Below, one piece after another: positions 1 to 11,264 of a stretch of 64,000 bases of DNA. Source of the DNA: Desulfohalovibrio reitneri (GTDB lineage: Bacteria; Desulfobacterota; Desulfovibrionia; Desulfovibrionales; Desulfovibrionaceae). The number at the start of each line of letters is the position of its first letter. The stretch's first letter is position 1. The DNA lies in NCBI RefSeq assembly GCF_000711295.1, contig NZ_JOMJ01000003.1, forward strand, positions 1,127,501 through 1,191,500, read 5' to 3'. A program made the translations under genes and the position numbers. The notes below the pieces were generated by a model, which saw only the letters and a list, made by a program, of their open reading frames with translations, had not been told where the DNA came from and searched no databases.

Positions 1-19
1 AACGACAAGGAGGGGCAGC

Positions 20-2434
20 ATGCGTAACCGCATATCACTCAACGCTAAACTCGTGTTCGGTCTCATCGGGCTGGTGGTGCTGACCATCGTGGTCCTCACT
101 TCCATCAACCTGTGGCAGGCCAAGAATTCCCTTGAGAACTTCGCCCACACCACCGTCAGGTCCGTGGCCGAGTCGGTCATGCGCGACCTGGAGGGGCAGA
201 ACAGCCTGACCCAGGAAAAAGTCAGCGCCGACCTGGCACTGCTGCAGCAGATCCTGGACGCCAACGGCATCGTCCGCACCGACGATGACAACATGGAAAC
301 CATGACCGTGACCAACCAGGTCACGAGCGAAAAAGAACAAGTGACCATGCCCACCCTCAAGGCGGGCTATTCCTCCCTGTACGACCCGTCCATCGTGGAC
401 AAGCTGCAGGAAATGGTTGGCGGCACGGCCACCATTTTCCAACTCCACGACGACAAGCTCATCCGGGTCTCCACCAACGTGCTCAAGCTCGACGGCGAGC
501 GGGCAACCGGAACCTACATCCCCTCATCCAGCCCGGTATTTAAGACCATTATGAAGGGCGAAACCTTTCGCGGCCGGGCCTACGTGGTGAACCAGTGGTA
601 CATTACCGCCTACAAACCCCTGACGAATATCGCCGGCAAGATCGTTGGCGTGGCCTATGTGGGCCGCCGCATCGTCACCCCCGAGGTCAAGAACACCATC
701 CTCAATGCCGACATCCAGGGCGAGGGCTACGCGTACGCGGTCGCAGGCGACGGGACCTTCCTGGTCCACCCCGACGAGGAGATCGTCGGCACCAAGGCCA
801 GCGAGGTCGGCCTGGGCGACGAGTTCATGGACGCTGACGACGAGTTCTTCAGGTACACTTTCAAAGGCGAGCCCAAGACCGCCTACGTCCACCACTTCAA
901 GCCCTGGGACTGGCACGTGGCCGTGGGCATGGACGACAAGGACATGCTGCTCGGCGCGGACAAGCGCATGCTCACCGCCTCCTCTCTGGGCGCGGTTGGC
1001 ATGCTGGCCCTGAGCGTGGTGCTGGCTTTCATCATCCTGCGGGTCATCAGCAAGCCGCTGCGCCAGCTTGAAAGCTACACTTCCAAAGTGGCCGAGGGCG
1101 ATTTCACCGCCTCCATCGATTACCAGGCCAACGACGCCGTCTCACGCACCATCGAGTCCGTGCGCAACATGGTGGAGCAGATCAAGCAGCGCCTCGGCTT
1201 CGCCCAGGGCATCCTGGAGGGCATGCCCATGCCCTGCGTGGTGGTGGCCCCCGACGAGAAGGTGACCTACGGCAACCAGAAACTCATGGACCTGTTGGGA
1301 CGCGACACCTGCGCCGAGGACTGCTACGGGCAGACCGCGGGAGAACTCCTCTACGGCGATTCAGCCAAGGAAACCCTCTCCAGGAAGGCGCTTAAGGAAC
1401 GGGACCACCAGGAACGCGAGGTCTCCTACACCTCCCAGGCAGGCAAGGAACTGCAACTGGCGGTCTCATCCACCCCCATCTACGACCTGGACGGGGAGCT
1501 GCAGGGCGCTTTCACCACCTACTACGACCTGACCGAGATCCGCGCCCAGGAGCAGCGCATCCGCGAACAGAACGAACGCATCGCCAGGGTGGCCAGCCAG
1601 GCCGGAGAGATCGCCGAGCAGGTTTCCTCCGCCTCCCAGGAGCTGTCCTCCCAGGTGGAGCAGGCCAGCCGTGGCGCGGAGCAGCAAAGCGAACGCGTCC
1701 AGGAGACCGCTTCCTCCATGGAGGAGATGAACGCCACCGTGCTGGAGGTGGCCCGCAACGCCACCGAGGCCTCGGGCAGCGCCGAGCAGGCCATGTCCAA
1801 GGCCAAGCACGGCGAGGACGTGGTCAAGCGGGTCATCACCTCCATCGAGGGCGTGCGCGACCAGACCGAGGGGTTGCGCGGCAACATGAATAAATTGGGT
1901 GAGCAGGCCCAGTCCATCGGCGAGGTCATCACGGTCATCGAGGACATAGCCGACCAGACCAACCTGCTGGCGCTCAACGCGGCCATCGAGGCGGCCAGGG
2001 CCGGCGACGCCGGGCGCGGCTTCGCCGTGGTGGCCGACGAGGTCCGCAAGCTGGCGGAAAAGACCATGAACGCCACCAAGGAAGTGGGCGAAGCCATCGC
2101 GGCCATCCAGAAGGGGGCCGAGACCTCGGTGGAAGCCACCCAGAGCGCGGCCAAGGCGGTGGTGGAGTCCACCGAGTTGGCCGAAGAATCCGGCCAGGCC
2201 CTGGGCGAGATCGTCTCCATCGTGGAAGGCACCGCCTCCCAGGTCTCCTCCATCGCCACCGCGGCCGAGCAGCAATCGGCCACCTCCGAGGAGATCAACC
2301 GGGCCGTCGAGGACATAAACCGCATCTCCAGCGAGACCGCCCAGGGCATGCAGGAATCCGCCCGGGCCGTGTCCGACCTGGCCCAGCGATCCTCCGAACT
2401 GATGGACCTGATGGACGAACTGCGCAAGGAGTAA
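20..2434 (+). CDS. Methyl-accepting chemotaxis protein (Cache-HAMP-PAS-MCP)
   Basis: This 804-residue transmembrane chemoreceptor would signal to a CheA/CheW complex. A hydrophobic segment at about residues 12-34 and a second at about 320-342 bracket a periplasmic ligand-binding region that looks like a Cache domain ([19 protein letters not shown]). A HAMP segment follows, then a PAS-like domain at about 395-515 (GMPMPCVVV). The C-terminal signalling coiled coil has the conserved hairpin tip [18 protein letters not shown] at about 645-662. The ATG at 20 is preceded by AAGGAGG, which fixes the start. It appears monocistronic, ending at a strong hairpin terminator. The ligand cannot be read from the sequence. 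Confidence 0.95.
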   Translation: MRNRISLNAKLVFGLIGLVVLTIVVLTSINLWQAKNSLENFAHTTVRSVAESVMRDLEGQNSLTQEKVSADLALLQQILDANGIVRTDDDNMETMTVTNQVTSEKEQVTMPTLKAGYSSLYDPSIVDKLQEMVGGTATIFQLHDDKLIRVSTNVLKLDGERATGTYIPSSSPVFKTIMKGETFRGRAYVVNQWYITAYKPLTNIAGKIVGVAYVGRRIVTPEVKNTILNADIQGEGYAYAVAGDGTFLVHPDEEIVGTKASEVGLGDEFMDADDEFFRYTFKGEPKTAYVHHFKPWDWHVAVGMDDKDMLLGADKRMLTASSLGAVGMLALSVVLAFIILRVISKPLRQLESYTSKVAEGDFTASIDYQANDAVSRTIESVRNMVEQIKQRLGFAQGILEGMPMPCVVVAPDEKVTYGNQKLMDLLGRDTCAEDCYGQTAGELLYGDSAKETLSRKALKERDHQEREVSYTSQAGKELQLAVSSTPIYDLDGELQGAFTTYYDLTEIRAQEQRIREQNERIARVASQAGEIAEQVSSASQELSSQVEQASRGAEQQSERVQETASSMEEMNATVLEVARNATEASGSAEQAMSKAKHGEDVVKRVITSIEGVRDQTEGLRGNMNKLGEQAQSIGEVITVIEDIADQTNLLALNAAIEAARAGDAGRGFAVVADEVRKLAEKTMNATKEVGEAIAAIQKGAETSVEATQSAAKAVVESTELAEESGQALGEIVSIVEGTASQVSSIATAAEQQSATSEEINRAVEDINRISSETAQGMQESARAVSDLAQRSSELMDLMDELRKE

Positions 2435-2458
2435 CCCTCCCGCACGCCATGAACCGCG

Positions 2459-2492
2459 AAAAGGCCGGAGAGCAAGCTCCCCGGCCTTTTTT
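2459..2492 (+). terminator. Hairpin terminator, likely bidirectional
   Basis: AAAAGGCCGG and CCGGCCTTTTTT flank a short inner stem (GAGC/GCTC). The run of T on the plus strand ends the chemoreceptor transcript. The A run on the other side gives the minus-strand LigD polymerase gene the same signal. Confidence 0.85.
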
Positions 2493-2517
2493 CGTCGGCC
2501 CCCTTGCGGGGAGGCGT

Positions 2518-3423
2518 TCAATCCTTGGCCGCCAGCCTCCTCCGCGCCCCGTCCAGGGAGGCGGCGCGGCGGTACATGCCCTTCCAGGGGTCGCCATGGC
2601 GCGACAGCCGGTCCGGCACGTCGCGCAAGCTGAAGGAACGCGGGCCCACGTCCGGGGCCGCCACCTCCTCCCAGGTCAGAGGCGCGGCCACCGGCGCGCC
2701 CGGCTTGGCACGCAGGGAGTACGGGGCCACGGTGGTGTGGCCGTAGGAGTTGCGCAGCCAGTCCAGAAAGAGCCGCCCCCCGCGCTTCTTTTTTCGCTGC
2801 TCGGTGGTGTACTCGTCCGGTTTGCGGGCGGCCAGCCGTTCCGCCGCCCGGCGGGCCACCTCGCGCACTTCGTCGAAATCCTCTCTCGGCCGCAGGGGCG
2901 CCACCACGTGCATCCCCTTGGAGCCGGTGGTCATGGGAAAGCCGGTCAGCCCCATTTCCCGCAGCATCTCCCGCAGGTCGGCAGCGGCCCGGCGCACCAC
3001 GCCGAACTCTCCGCCCTCGGGCGGGTCCATGTCGAAGACCAGCCGGTCGGCCAGGCGCACGTCGTCGGCCCGGCTGCCCCACATGTGCAGCACCAGCGTC
3101 CCCTGGTCCGCCAGAAAGGCCAGGTCGGCGGCGCGGCGTGCCACCACGTGGTCCACGTGGCCGCCTTCCTTGTCCACCGTGACCCGCTCCATCCAGTCCG
3201 GAAAATGGTCCGGGGCGTCCTGCTGGTAGAAGCCGAAGGCGTCGATGCCATCCGGAAAGCGGCGCAGGGTCAGGGGCCTGCCCCCGGCGTGACGCAGCAA
3301 ATCCTCGGCCACGGCCTCGTAGTAGTCCATGATCATGCCCTTGGTGATGCCGTCGTCCGGGTAGAGGACCTTATCCTCGCGCGAGGCCTCGAAGGAATAG
3401 GGGCCGTAGGTCCGCTTGCTCAC
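2518..3423 (-). CDS. Stand-alone LigD polymerase (primase-polymerase) domain protein
   Basis: The 301-residue protein corresponds to the archaeo-eukaryotic primase-type polymerase module of bacterial LigD, which adds nucleotides or ribonucleotides at broken DNA ends during non-homologous end joining. The metal-binding pair is visible as FDMDPPEG (Asp131, Asp133), preceded by HMWGSR and followed by the GSKGMHVVAPL motif. A longer ATG reading exists, but the GTG at 3423 overlaps the ligase stop codon (GTGA) and begins directly with SKRTYGPYSFE, as the family does. It is the last gene of a three-gene chain. In most bacteria this module is fused to the ligase; here it is separate. Confidence 0.93.
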   Translation of the reverse strand: MSKRTYGPYSFEASREDKVLYPDDGITKGMIMDYYEAVAEDLLRHAGGRPLTLRRFPDGIDAFGFYQQDAPDHFPDWMERVTVDKEGGHVDHVVARRAADLAFLADQGTLVLHMWGSRADDVRLADRLVFDMDPPEGGEFGVVRRAAADLREMLREMGLTGFPMTTGSKGMHVVAPLRPREDFDEVREVARRAAERLAARKPDEYTTEQRKKKRGGRLFLDWLRNSYGHTTVAPYSLRAKPGAPVAAPLTWEEVAAPDVGPRSFSLRDVPDRLSRHGDPWKGMYRRAASLDGARRRLAAKD

Positions 3424-4424
3424 GCCTCCTCCCGCACAACCTGCCGAGGCGCCTTGTCGCGCCGCAGCCCGAGGAACCTGGGGTGGCGCAGCCGCCCCTT
3501 GCCGGTCCATTCGGTGAAGCCAACCTCCCCCACGTATTCCGGCTCCACCCAGTGCACCCCTTTGCTGGGCAACTGACCGCTTTCCACCGGCGGTTCGGCC
3601 CGCTCGATGTCCGCCAGTGTTTCACGGAAGGAGCGCAGGAACTCGTTGTCGAAGCCGGTGCCCACCTGCCCGGCGTACCGCAGTGAGTCCCCGTCGTAAT
3701 ACCCCAGCAGCAACGCGCCGAAACCGACGCGCTCGCCCTCGGGCTCGGTGAAACCGCAGATAACGAACTCCTGCCGCCGGCCGCACTTGAACTTGAGCCA
3801 GTCGCGCGAGCGCTTGCCCGTGTAGGCGGCGTCACGCCGCTTGGCGATGATGCCTTCCCACCCCTTGCGGCAGGCCTGCCTGTGGTAGTCCACGCCCTCC
3901 TGGTTGCGGTGGGCGGTGTAGCGGATGGGATCCTCGTACTCCAAAAGGACCTTGAGGACCTTCTTGCGGTCCACCAACGGCAGGGAGGAGAGGTCCAGAC
4001 CGTCGCAGACCGGCAGGTCAAAGAGATAGAGATAGACCGCCACACGGCTGGACCGGGCCTCCTCCGGGTCCTTGACCTGCATGCGCCGCTGCAGCCGCTT
4101 AAAGCTGGTCACCTGCCCGCTGAAGGCCACCACCTCGCCATCGGCCACGAAGTCCGGCGTGCCGTGGGCGTGCATGGCACGTAGCGCGTCAACCAGTTCC
4201 GGGTAGGTGCGGTTGAGCTCTTTCCGGTTGCGGGAGTACAGCCGCACCTTGCCGCCCTTGCGCACCACAAGGCAGCGCTCGCCGTCCAGCTTGCGCTCGA
4301 AAATCCAGTCCGGGGAAGAGAAATGGTTGTGCGTCAGAGTGGCCAGCATGGGCGGCAGGTATTCGGCTTCAGCCCGGGGCAGCCCAGCCGCCCGCTCGCC
4401 GAGTACGTCCTGCGGCAGGCTCAC
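3420..4424 (-). CDS. ATP-dependent DNA ligase (LigD ligase module)
   Basis: The 334-residue protein is an ATP-dependent DNA ligase of the LigD type that seals nicks at repaired double-strand breaks. Motif I is ERKLDGER with Lys45 as the expected adenylated residue; later motifs include GEVVAF, GWEGIIAKRRD and DWLKFKC, followed by an OB-fold C-terminal part (GFTEPEGERVGFGALLLGYY). Its ATG overlaps the stop of the upstream phosphoesterase gene (ATGA), and its stop overlaps the GTG of the polymerase gene. The three proteins are therefore translationally coupled and probably act as one complex. No Ku gene lies in the window. Confidence 0.95.
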   Translation of the reverse strand: MSLPQDVLGERAAGLPRAEAEYLPPMLATLTHNHFSSPDWIFERKLDGERCLVVRKGGKVRLYSRNRKELNRTYPELVDALRAMHAHGTPDFVADGEVVAFSGQVTSFKRLQRRMQVKDPEEARSSRVAVYLYLFDLPVCDGLDLSSLPLVDRKKVLKVLLEYEDPIRYTAHRNQEGVDYHRQACRKGWEGIIAKRRDAAYTGKRSRDWLKFKCGRRQEFVICGFTEPEGERVGFGALLLGYYDGDSLRYAGQVGTGFDNEFLRSFRETLADIERAEPPVESGQLPSKGVHWVEPEYVGEVGFTEWTGKGRLRHPRFLGLRRDKAPRQVVREEA

Positions 4425-5050
4425 GACGCGCCTCCTTCCCGCTCGGCCATGGCCTCGGCCATCTCCTTCACGGTGAGGCCGGAAAGCACGGACTCGGGCT
4501 CGGTGCTCACGGGGTTGCGGCGGGCGTCGGCCTCCTCATCGTCCTCCTTGATGAACAGCCAGTTGCGCTCATCCCCGCGCATCCTGGTGTGAATAAGCGA
4601 GTAGCCGCCGCGCAGCTTGCTCCCCTTGAGCCAAACCCGGGCATGCCCCTTGTCCAGGGCCTTTTCCAGGGAGAGGCTCCGGCCGTCCTTCTCGCTGCGG
4701 TTCTCGAACTCGCCCGCGTCCCAGACGATGACCGTTCCCCCGCCGTACTCGTCCTTGGGAATGACGCCTTCGAAACGGGCGTACTCCAGGGGGTGATCCT
4801 CGGTTCGAACGGCCAGCCGCTTGTTGCTGGGGTCGGTGCTGGGGCCTTTGGGCACGGCCCAGGAAACCAGGACGCCGCTCTCGGTCTCCAGGCGGAAGTC
4901 CCAATGCATGTGGGAGGCGTCGTGCTGCTGGATGACGAATACGGGCGCGCCGCCTTCTCCACCTTTTTTCCCGGCGGGTTCCGGGGTTTTGGAGAAGTCA
5001 CGCTTTCCCTTGTACTCGCGCAGCTTGTCGAAATCGATGTCCATGCCCAT
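4421..5050 (-). CDS. LigD 3'-phosphoesterase domain protein
   Basis: The 209-residue protein matches the phosphoesterase module of LigD, which removes 3' phosphate or ribonucleotide ends before ligation. The active-site signature is FVIQQHDASHMHWDFRLE, containing the expected His, His and Asp, followed by VSWAVPKGPS and EDHPLEYARFEG. Its C-terminus (STEPESVLSGLTVKEMAE) resembles the linker that joins this module to the ligase in fused LigD proteins, which suggests fission of a once-fused gene. The ATG at 5050 is chosen because GAGGAG lies 8 bases upstream. The gene leads the phosphoesterase-ligase-polymerase operon. Confidence 0.93.
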   Translation of the reverse strand: MGMDIDFDKLREYKGKRDFSKTPEPAGKKGGEGGAPVFVIQQHDASHMHWDFRLETESGVLVSWAVPKGPSTDPSNKRLAVRTEDHPLEYARFEGVIPKDEYGGGTVIVWDAGEFENRSEKDGRSLSLEKALDKGHARVWLKGSKLRGGYSLIHTRMRGDERNWLFIKEDDEEADARRNPVSTEPESVLSGLTVKEMAEAMAEREGGAS

Positions 5051-5215
5051 GGAACACTCCTCAACCTGCACAATAGCAGGGAGAAGGCCAGGGACAAAGG
5101 GAGAAAGCGGGGATAAGGCGGGGAGCCGGAGCGGTTCCCCCGTTATACGGAGGAAGGACCAAACCGTTTGCCGAACCCATCTCCCGGCTCGAAACAAACC
5201 GGGATTCGCGGCCCC

Positions 5216-7419
<2,204 letters not shown>

Positions 7420-7507
7420 TCATGTCGCGGCTTGTGGGCCTGTGATTCGCAAACCCGGACAATAGCCGCCCCCGGCCCCGCTGTCGAGGGGGGGCCGCAC
7501 AACGAAC

Positions 7508-7542
7508 GAGGCCCCGCCCGCCGAAACGGCGGACGGGGCCTC
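7508..7542 (-). terminator. Hairpin terminator downstream of nikK
   Basis: A 15-bp near-perfect stem (GAGGCCCCGCCCGCC with GGCGGACGGGGCCTC, loop GAAAC) lies 24 bases past the nikK stop. The T tract on the minus strand is weak, so it may be a pause or a stabiliser of the transcript end rather than a strong terminator. Confidence 0.6.
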
Positions 7543-7566
7543 GCGCGCGGGAGTACCTGCGTGCGG

Positions 7567-8337
7567 CTACTTGGACTTCCAAGGGTGCATGTAGGTCCAC
7601 AGCACCGCGCCCAGCTCCACGGGCTTGTCCGCGCCGGAGGGGTCCTTGAGGGTGTAGTCCGCGGTATTCAGGGCGGCGAAGCCCCACCAGCCCGGCTCGG
7701 GGCAGGCGAAGGAGAAGACGCCGTTCCCGTCCGCGGTGACCACCTGGGTGACGTGATATTCCGAGGGGGCTTCGAAGCGGCCCCGGTTGTACAGTTCAAC
7801 CTCCACCTCGGCGTGGGGCACGGGTTCGCCGTCCAGCAGCACCTTTCCGGTGAACACGTTGCCCGCGTAATTGCCGAAGGGCCGGGTCAAGGGCATGATC
7901 TCGGTCTTCAGCCCCAGGGGCTCGGCCCAGCCGGACTCGCCTCCGTAGGCGGGCATGATGGTCTGGGTGTAGTGGATGATGAAGGCGTCCTCGGCAGGTT
8001 CCCAATAGGGCTTGGGCTCCATGACGAAACGGTACGTGCCGGGCCGCTTGGCGCTGTACTCAGCGCGCCAGGCGGGGTGGCTCATGACCGATGCCTTCTT
8101 CAGGTCGTCCAGCAGGTCTGTGCGCTGCCCGCCCGCCTCCACGAAAAAGGCCTCGGGCTTGACCAGTTCCATGCCCACGCCCTCGAAGGGATGGGAGAAG
8201 GAAAGATCGAGTTCCACCGTGCGGCTGCCCGCCGTGAATCCGGGGTCCGAGGGGATGACCATGCCGAAGTGGGCCAGGGCGGGAACAGCCAGGGCCAGGG
8301 TGAGGGCCAGGGCCAGCGTGAAAACCGTGATGCGCAT
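7567..8337 (-). CDS. nikK: NikK-like periplasmic DUF4198 protein of nickel ECF transporter
   Basis: The 256-residue protein has a clear signal peptide (MRITVFTLALALTLALAVPALA, cut before HFGM) and a DUF4198-type beta-rich body. In deltaproteobacteria such proteins accompany NikM/L/Q/O nickel transporters and are thought to deliver metal in the periplasm. Several histidines in the mature part (HFGMVIPSD, SFSHPF, MHPWKSK) could bind metal. AAGGAG lies 6 bases before the ATG at 8337, which rules out two in-frame upstream ATGs. The gene follows nikO after a 147-bp gap that carries an inverted repeat, so it may also be transcribed on its own. The role rests on family and context. Confidence 0.82.
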   Translation of the reverse strand: MRITVFTLALALTLALAVPALAHFGMVIPSDPGFTAGSRTVELDLSFSHPFEGVGMELVKPEAFFVEAGGQRTDLLDDLKKASVMSHPAWRAEYSAKRPGTYRFVMEPKPYWEPAEDAFIIHYTQTIMPAYGGESGWAEPLGLKTEIMPLTRPFGNYAGNVFTGKVLLDGEPVPHAEVEVELYNRGRFEAPSEYHVTQVVTADGNGVFSFACPEPGWWGFAALNTADYTLKDPSGADKPVELGAVLWTYMHPWKSK

Positions 8338-8374
8338 GTCCGACTCCTTTTCCATGCTGTGTGTTCGACCACTG

Positions 8375-8401
8375 GTTACACGATTCAATTTGACGTGTCA
8401 C
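8375..8401. promoter_or_regulatory. Candidate NikR-type operator upstream of nikK
   Basis: The inverted repeat GTTACAC-N13-GTGTCAC has half-sites that match at 6 of 7 positions when one is reverse-complemented. Spacing and composition resemble the NikR sites described for Desulfovibrio-like bacteria (GTGTTAC-N13/14-GTAACAC). It lies 38 to 64 bases upstream of the nikK start. The match is by eye; the regulator is not in the window. Confidence 0.5.
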
Positions 8402-8484
8402 TATGGGGATATAAAAATTCAATCATGGCGATGCAGTCGGAAAGAGCGGCCGAAAAAACCAATCGGCGCGACCGAATGGAGTGG

Positions 8485-9219
8485 CTAGAGCGTCCCGTCG
8501 CCGTGGCTGTGCGGGTGGTCGCCCAGGGGATGCGCGTGGGGATGATGGTGCACCGCCGGGCGTTCGCGGCGGGCCAGGCGGCCTTCCTCCAGGGCGGCGT
8601 AGGTGTCCACCAGCCGGGCCAGGAAGTCGTAGTCGTGGGAGACCACCACCAGCCCGGTGTCCAGCCCGCCCAGCACCTCCAAGAGATGGTCGCGGGCGCG
8701 GGGGTCGAGGTCGTTGCTGGGTTCGTCCAGCAGCAGCAGGCGCGGCCGCATGGAGAGGACGGTGGCCAGGGCAGCCAGCTTCATCTCCCCGCCGGACAGG
8801 GTGTGGCTGAGGCGGTCGGCCAGGTGCGGCAGGCCCAACCGGTCCAGGGTCTCCTCCGCCCTTTCCCTTGCCTCTTGGGGGGGCAGGCCAAGGTTCAGCG
8901 GCCCGAAGGCCACGTCCTCCAGCACGGTGGGGCTGAAGAGCTGGTCCTCGCTGCGCTGGAAAAGCAGGTTGACCTCGCGCCGCAGCTCCCGGAAATCCTT
9001 TTCCGCGGCCATTTCCCGCCCGCGTAGCAGCACGGAGCCGGACCCGGCGCGCTTGAGGCCCACCATGAGGTGCAGCAGGGTGGTCTTGCCTGAGCCGTTG
9101 GCCCCCAGCAGCCCCAGCCGTTCGCCCTCCTCCAGGTCCAGGTCCACGCCGTCCAGCAGCAGGCCTTCGGCGCGCGGGTGGCGATAGGTCAGGGAGCGGA
9201 GTTGCAGCAGCGCGGACAT
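8485..9219 (-). CDS. nikO: ECF nickel transporter ATPase NikO (CbiO-like)
   Basis: The 244-residue ABC ATPase energises nickel (or cobalt) import with the NikQ and NikM membrane proteins. Walker A is GANGSGKTT, the Q-loop is LLFQRSEDQLFSPTV (typical of ECF ATPases), the signature is LSGGEMK and Walker B is LLLLDEPSNDLD. The last ~20 residues form a His-rich tail (HHHPHAHPLGDHPHSHGDG) absent from most CbiO proteins, which may bind metal on the cytoplasmic side. The stop codon is ten bases below the nikQ cluster of starts, consistent with one operon nikM-L-Q-O. Confidence 0.92.
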   Translation of the reverse strand: MSALLQLRSLTYRHPRAEGLLLDGVDLDLEEGERLGLLGANGSGKTTLLHLMVGLKRAGSGSVLLRGREMAAEKDFRELRREVNLLFQRSEDQLFSPTVLEDVAFGPLNLGLPPQEARERAEETLDRLGLPHLADRLSHTLSGGEMKLAALATVLSMRPRLLLLDEPSNDLDPRARDHLLEVLGGLDTGLVVVSHDYDFLARLVDTYAALEEGRLARRERPAVHHHPHAHPLGDHPHSHGDGTL

Positions 9220-9229
9220 GGGCGGTTTC

Positions 9230-9982
9230 CTAGCGGATTATCTCGACGGCGGCCAGCCCGGCCAGCAGGGCCAGCATGGCGGAGGTGAAGAGCAGGTCCG
9301 CCCCGCCCATTCCCCGACGCGGCAGAGAACGGAAGCGTCCGTCGAAGCAGCGGGCGAGCATGGCCGTCTCCAGCCGCTCGGCGCGCTCCAGCCCGCGCAC
9401 CAGCACCATGCCCACCAGGTGGGCGGTGGTGCGGTAGGTGTGGCGGTTGGTCCCGGGGGAGAATCCCCGCGCCCGGGCAGCGGTGCGCAGCCGCTCGAAC
9501 TCCCGCGCCAGGGCGTGAATCTGCGTGGCCGCGAAGACCAGCAGCAGGCAGAGCCGCCTGGGCGCGCCAAGCCCCTGCAGCGCCCGGCCGAGCAGCGGCG
9601 CGGGAATGGTGGCCAGCAGGGCGGCCATGGCCAGGATGGCCGCCGTAGCCTTGAGCCCCAGAAGCCCGGCCAGCTCCAGCCCCTGCCGGGTGGCGGTCAG
9701 CGGGCCCACGGAGAAAACGGGGTCGCCCGCCACGGAAAAGGGGGTAAAGAGCACCAGGAAGAGCACGAACGCTTCGGCCGCGGCCAACCTGGGCAGGAGC
9801 GTCCGAAGCGAGGGGCGGGAAAGAAGCAGCCAGCCAAGGGCCAGGACGCATCCGGCCAGGGCCGTGGCGCGGCTTTGGCAGAAAGCCATGAGCAGGGTGA
9901 AGGCCAAGGCGAGGACAACGCGCGCCCTGGGGTCCAGGCGGTGGATGGGGGAATCGCCCCCGCTGGCCCGGTCCTCCAGCAC
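9230..9982 (-). CDS. nikQ: ECF nickel transporter T-component NikQ (CbiQ-like)
   Basis: The 250-residue membrane protein is the energy-coupling (T) subunit linking the ATPase NikO to the substrate subunit NikM. It has several hydrophobic segments and the coupling-helix motif in the ARARGF region (LRTAARARGFSPG) plus a second, ERAERLETAMLARCFDG. It starts at a GTG immediately after the nikL TAG stop with no intergenic base. It precedes nikO. Confidence 0.92.
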   Translation of the reverse strand: MLEDRASGGDSPIHRLDPRARVVLALAFTLLMAFCQSRATALAGCVLALGWLLLSRPSLRTLLPRLAAAEAFVLFLVLFTPFSVAGDPVFSVGPLTATRQGLELAGLLGLKATAAILAMAALLATIPAPLLGRALQGLGAPRRLCLLLVFAATQIHALAREFERLRTAARARGFSPGTNRHTYRTTAHLVGMVLVRGLERAERLETAMLARCFDGRFRSLPRRGMGGADLLFTSAMLALLAGLAAVEIIR

Positions 9983-10594
9983 CTAGCCGTCCCCGCCTTT
10001 GCGGCGGGAAGCGCCGAGAACCCAGGCTCCGGCCAGCCCCACGATCCAGCCCAGGCCGCCGACCACCTCGGCCAGTCCCGGCCCGGATTCGCGGCGGGCC
10101 AGCATGTCCTTCACGGGGCGCACCTGGGCGGCGACTTCCGCGGAGATGATGCGCCGCAACTCCGCGCGGCTGACGGACATCTCCTCACCGCTGGCAGGCT
10201 CCGCGGCTTCCTCAACCTTGGGCGCGGCCGCTTCCGTTGTCTCCACCCCCATTGCCGAAGCGATCTCGGTGGCCGGGACCACCCATTCGTCCCGGTGGCC
10301 CTGCCCAGCCTCCAGCGCAACGGTCAGGTCCATGGAGCCGTCGCGGGCCTCGTCCGGCACGGGCAACACTGCCTCCCCCCTGTCGTCCGTGGCGGTTTCG
10401 GCCAGTTCCGCGCCGCTTGGTCCCAAGGCCAGCACGCGGCAGTCCTTGGCTGGACCGCCGCCAGGAAAGGTGCCGGACACGTGAATGGACTCGCCCTCCA
10501 CATAGGCGAATACGTTGACGCGGTGGGCCTGGGCTCCGGCGGCCAGAAACACGAGCAGCGCGAAAGCGAGGGGAAGGATTGGCGAACGGCGCAT
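9983..10594 (-). CDS. nikL: NikL-like accessory membrane protein of nickel transporter
   Basis: The 203-residue protein has an N-terminal signal or anchor (MRRSPILPLAFALLVFLAAG), an extracytoplasmic beta-rich region starting AHRVNVFAYVEGE, a Glu/Ala-rich stretch, and one C-terminal membrane helix (VVGGLGWIVGLAGAWVLGA). This architecture is that of NikL, the small partner of NikM in deltaproteobacterial nickel ECF systems. The ATG at 10594 is 11 bases past the nikM stop, with TGGAG as ribosome site. Longer upstream readings in this frame overlap nikM and are discarded. Confidence 0.85.
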   Translation of the reverse strand: MRRSPILPLAFALLVFLAAGAQAHRVNVFAYVEGESIHVSGTFPGGGPAKDCRVLALGPSGAELAETATDDRGEAVLPVPDEARDGSMDLTVALEAGQGHRDEWVVPATEIASAMGVETTEAAAPKVEEAAEPASGEEMSVSRAELRRIISAEVAAQVRPVKDMLARRESGPGLAEVVGGLGWIVGLAGAWVLGASRRKGGDG

Positions 10595-10605
10595 GGCGGC
10601 TCCAG

Positions 10606-11208
10606 TCAGGTGGCGGAGTGCAACAGCCCGGGCCGCACCCGGGCCAGGTAGCCCACGGCCGCGGCCGTAACCAGCCCTTCCACGGCCATGACCGGCAGGT
10701 GGGCCAGGAAGAGGGCCTTGGCGGCGGGCACGAAAGCCTCGCCGGACAGGGCCAGGGCCAGGGCGGTCAGCAAGCCGGACAGCCCAACGGCCAAAAAGCC
10801 GCAGGCGAAGGCGGCGGCGGTCCTTGCCCTCCCCTGGCGCAGCAAAAAGGGACGGAAGGCGGCGAAGCAGGCCACGGCGGGCAGGGCCATGTCCACGGCG
10901 TTGACGCCCAGCACCACCAGCCCGCCGAACTGGAACAACGCGGCCTGCAGCACCAGCGCCGCCAGGATGGCCGGAAAGGCGGCCCAGCCGAGGATGGCCC
11001 CCAGCAGGCCGTTGAGCACGAGGTGGGCGTTGGCCGGGCCGATGGGCACATGGACCAGGGAGGCGATGAAGAAGGCGGCCGTGAGCAGGGCCGTGGGCAT
11101 GATGCGCGCCTCGTCCAGCCGCCGCAGTCCCAGGGCCGTGCCGGCCACGGTCAGGCCCCAGCCTGCGGCCAGCAGGACCGGGGAGAGTACGCCTTCCGCG
11201 ATGTGCAT
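10606..11208 (-). CDS. nikM: ECF nickel transporter substrate-binding membrane protein NikM (CbiM-like)
   Basis: The 200-residue polytopic protein is the S-component that binds the metal ion. Start at ATG 11208 gives the N-terminus MHIAEGVLSP; in CbiM/NikM the first Met and His2 form part of the metal site, so the longer in-frame start at 11244 is rejected. His64-type motif HVPIGPANAHLVLNG is present. No strong ribosome site is visible. Only 57 bases separate it from the rpmA terminator, so its promoter is compact or it depends on read-through. Confidence 0.9.
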   Translation of the reverse strand: MHIAEGVLSPVLLAAGWGLTVAGTALGLRRLDEARIMPTALLTAAFFIASLVHVPIGPANAHLVLNGLLGAILGWAAFPAILAALVLQAALFQFGGLVVLGVNAVDMALPAVACFAAFRPFLLRQGRARTAAAFACGFLAVGLSGLLTALALALSGEAFVPAAKALFLAHLPVMAVEGLVTAAAVGYLARVRPGLLHSAT

Positions 11209-11264
11209 GGCTGGGGCGTAGCACACTTGCCCAAAGCTTGCCACCCCTTGCGTTCGCTCACGCG

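Noticed and set aside
1466-3082. Long minus-strand open frame across the chemoreceptor 3' end
   Set aside because: It is antisense to a well-supported gene, very Gly/Arg-rich and without domains; high GC makes such frames common here.
11209-11264. NikR site or promoter in front of nikM
   Set aside because: GTGTGCTAC resembles one half-site, but no second half is at the proper distance.
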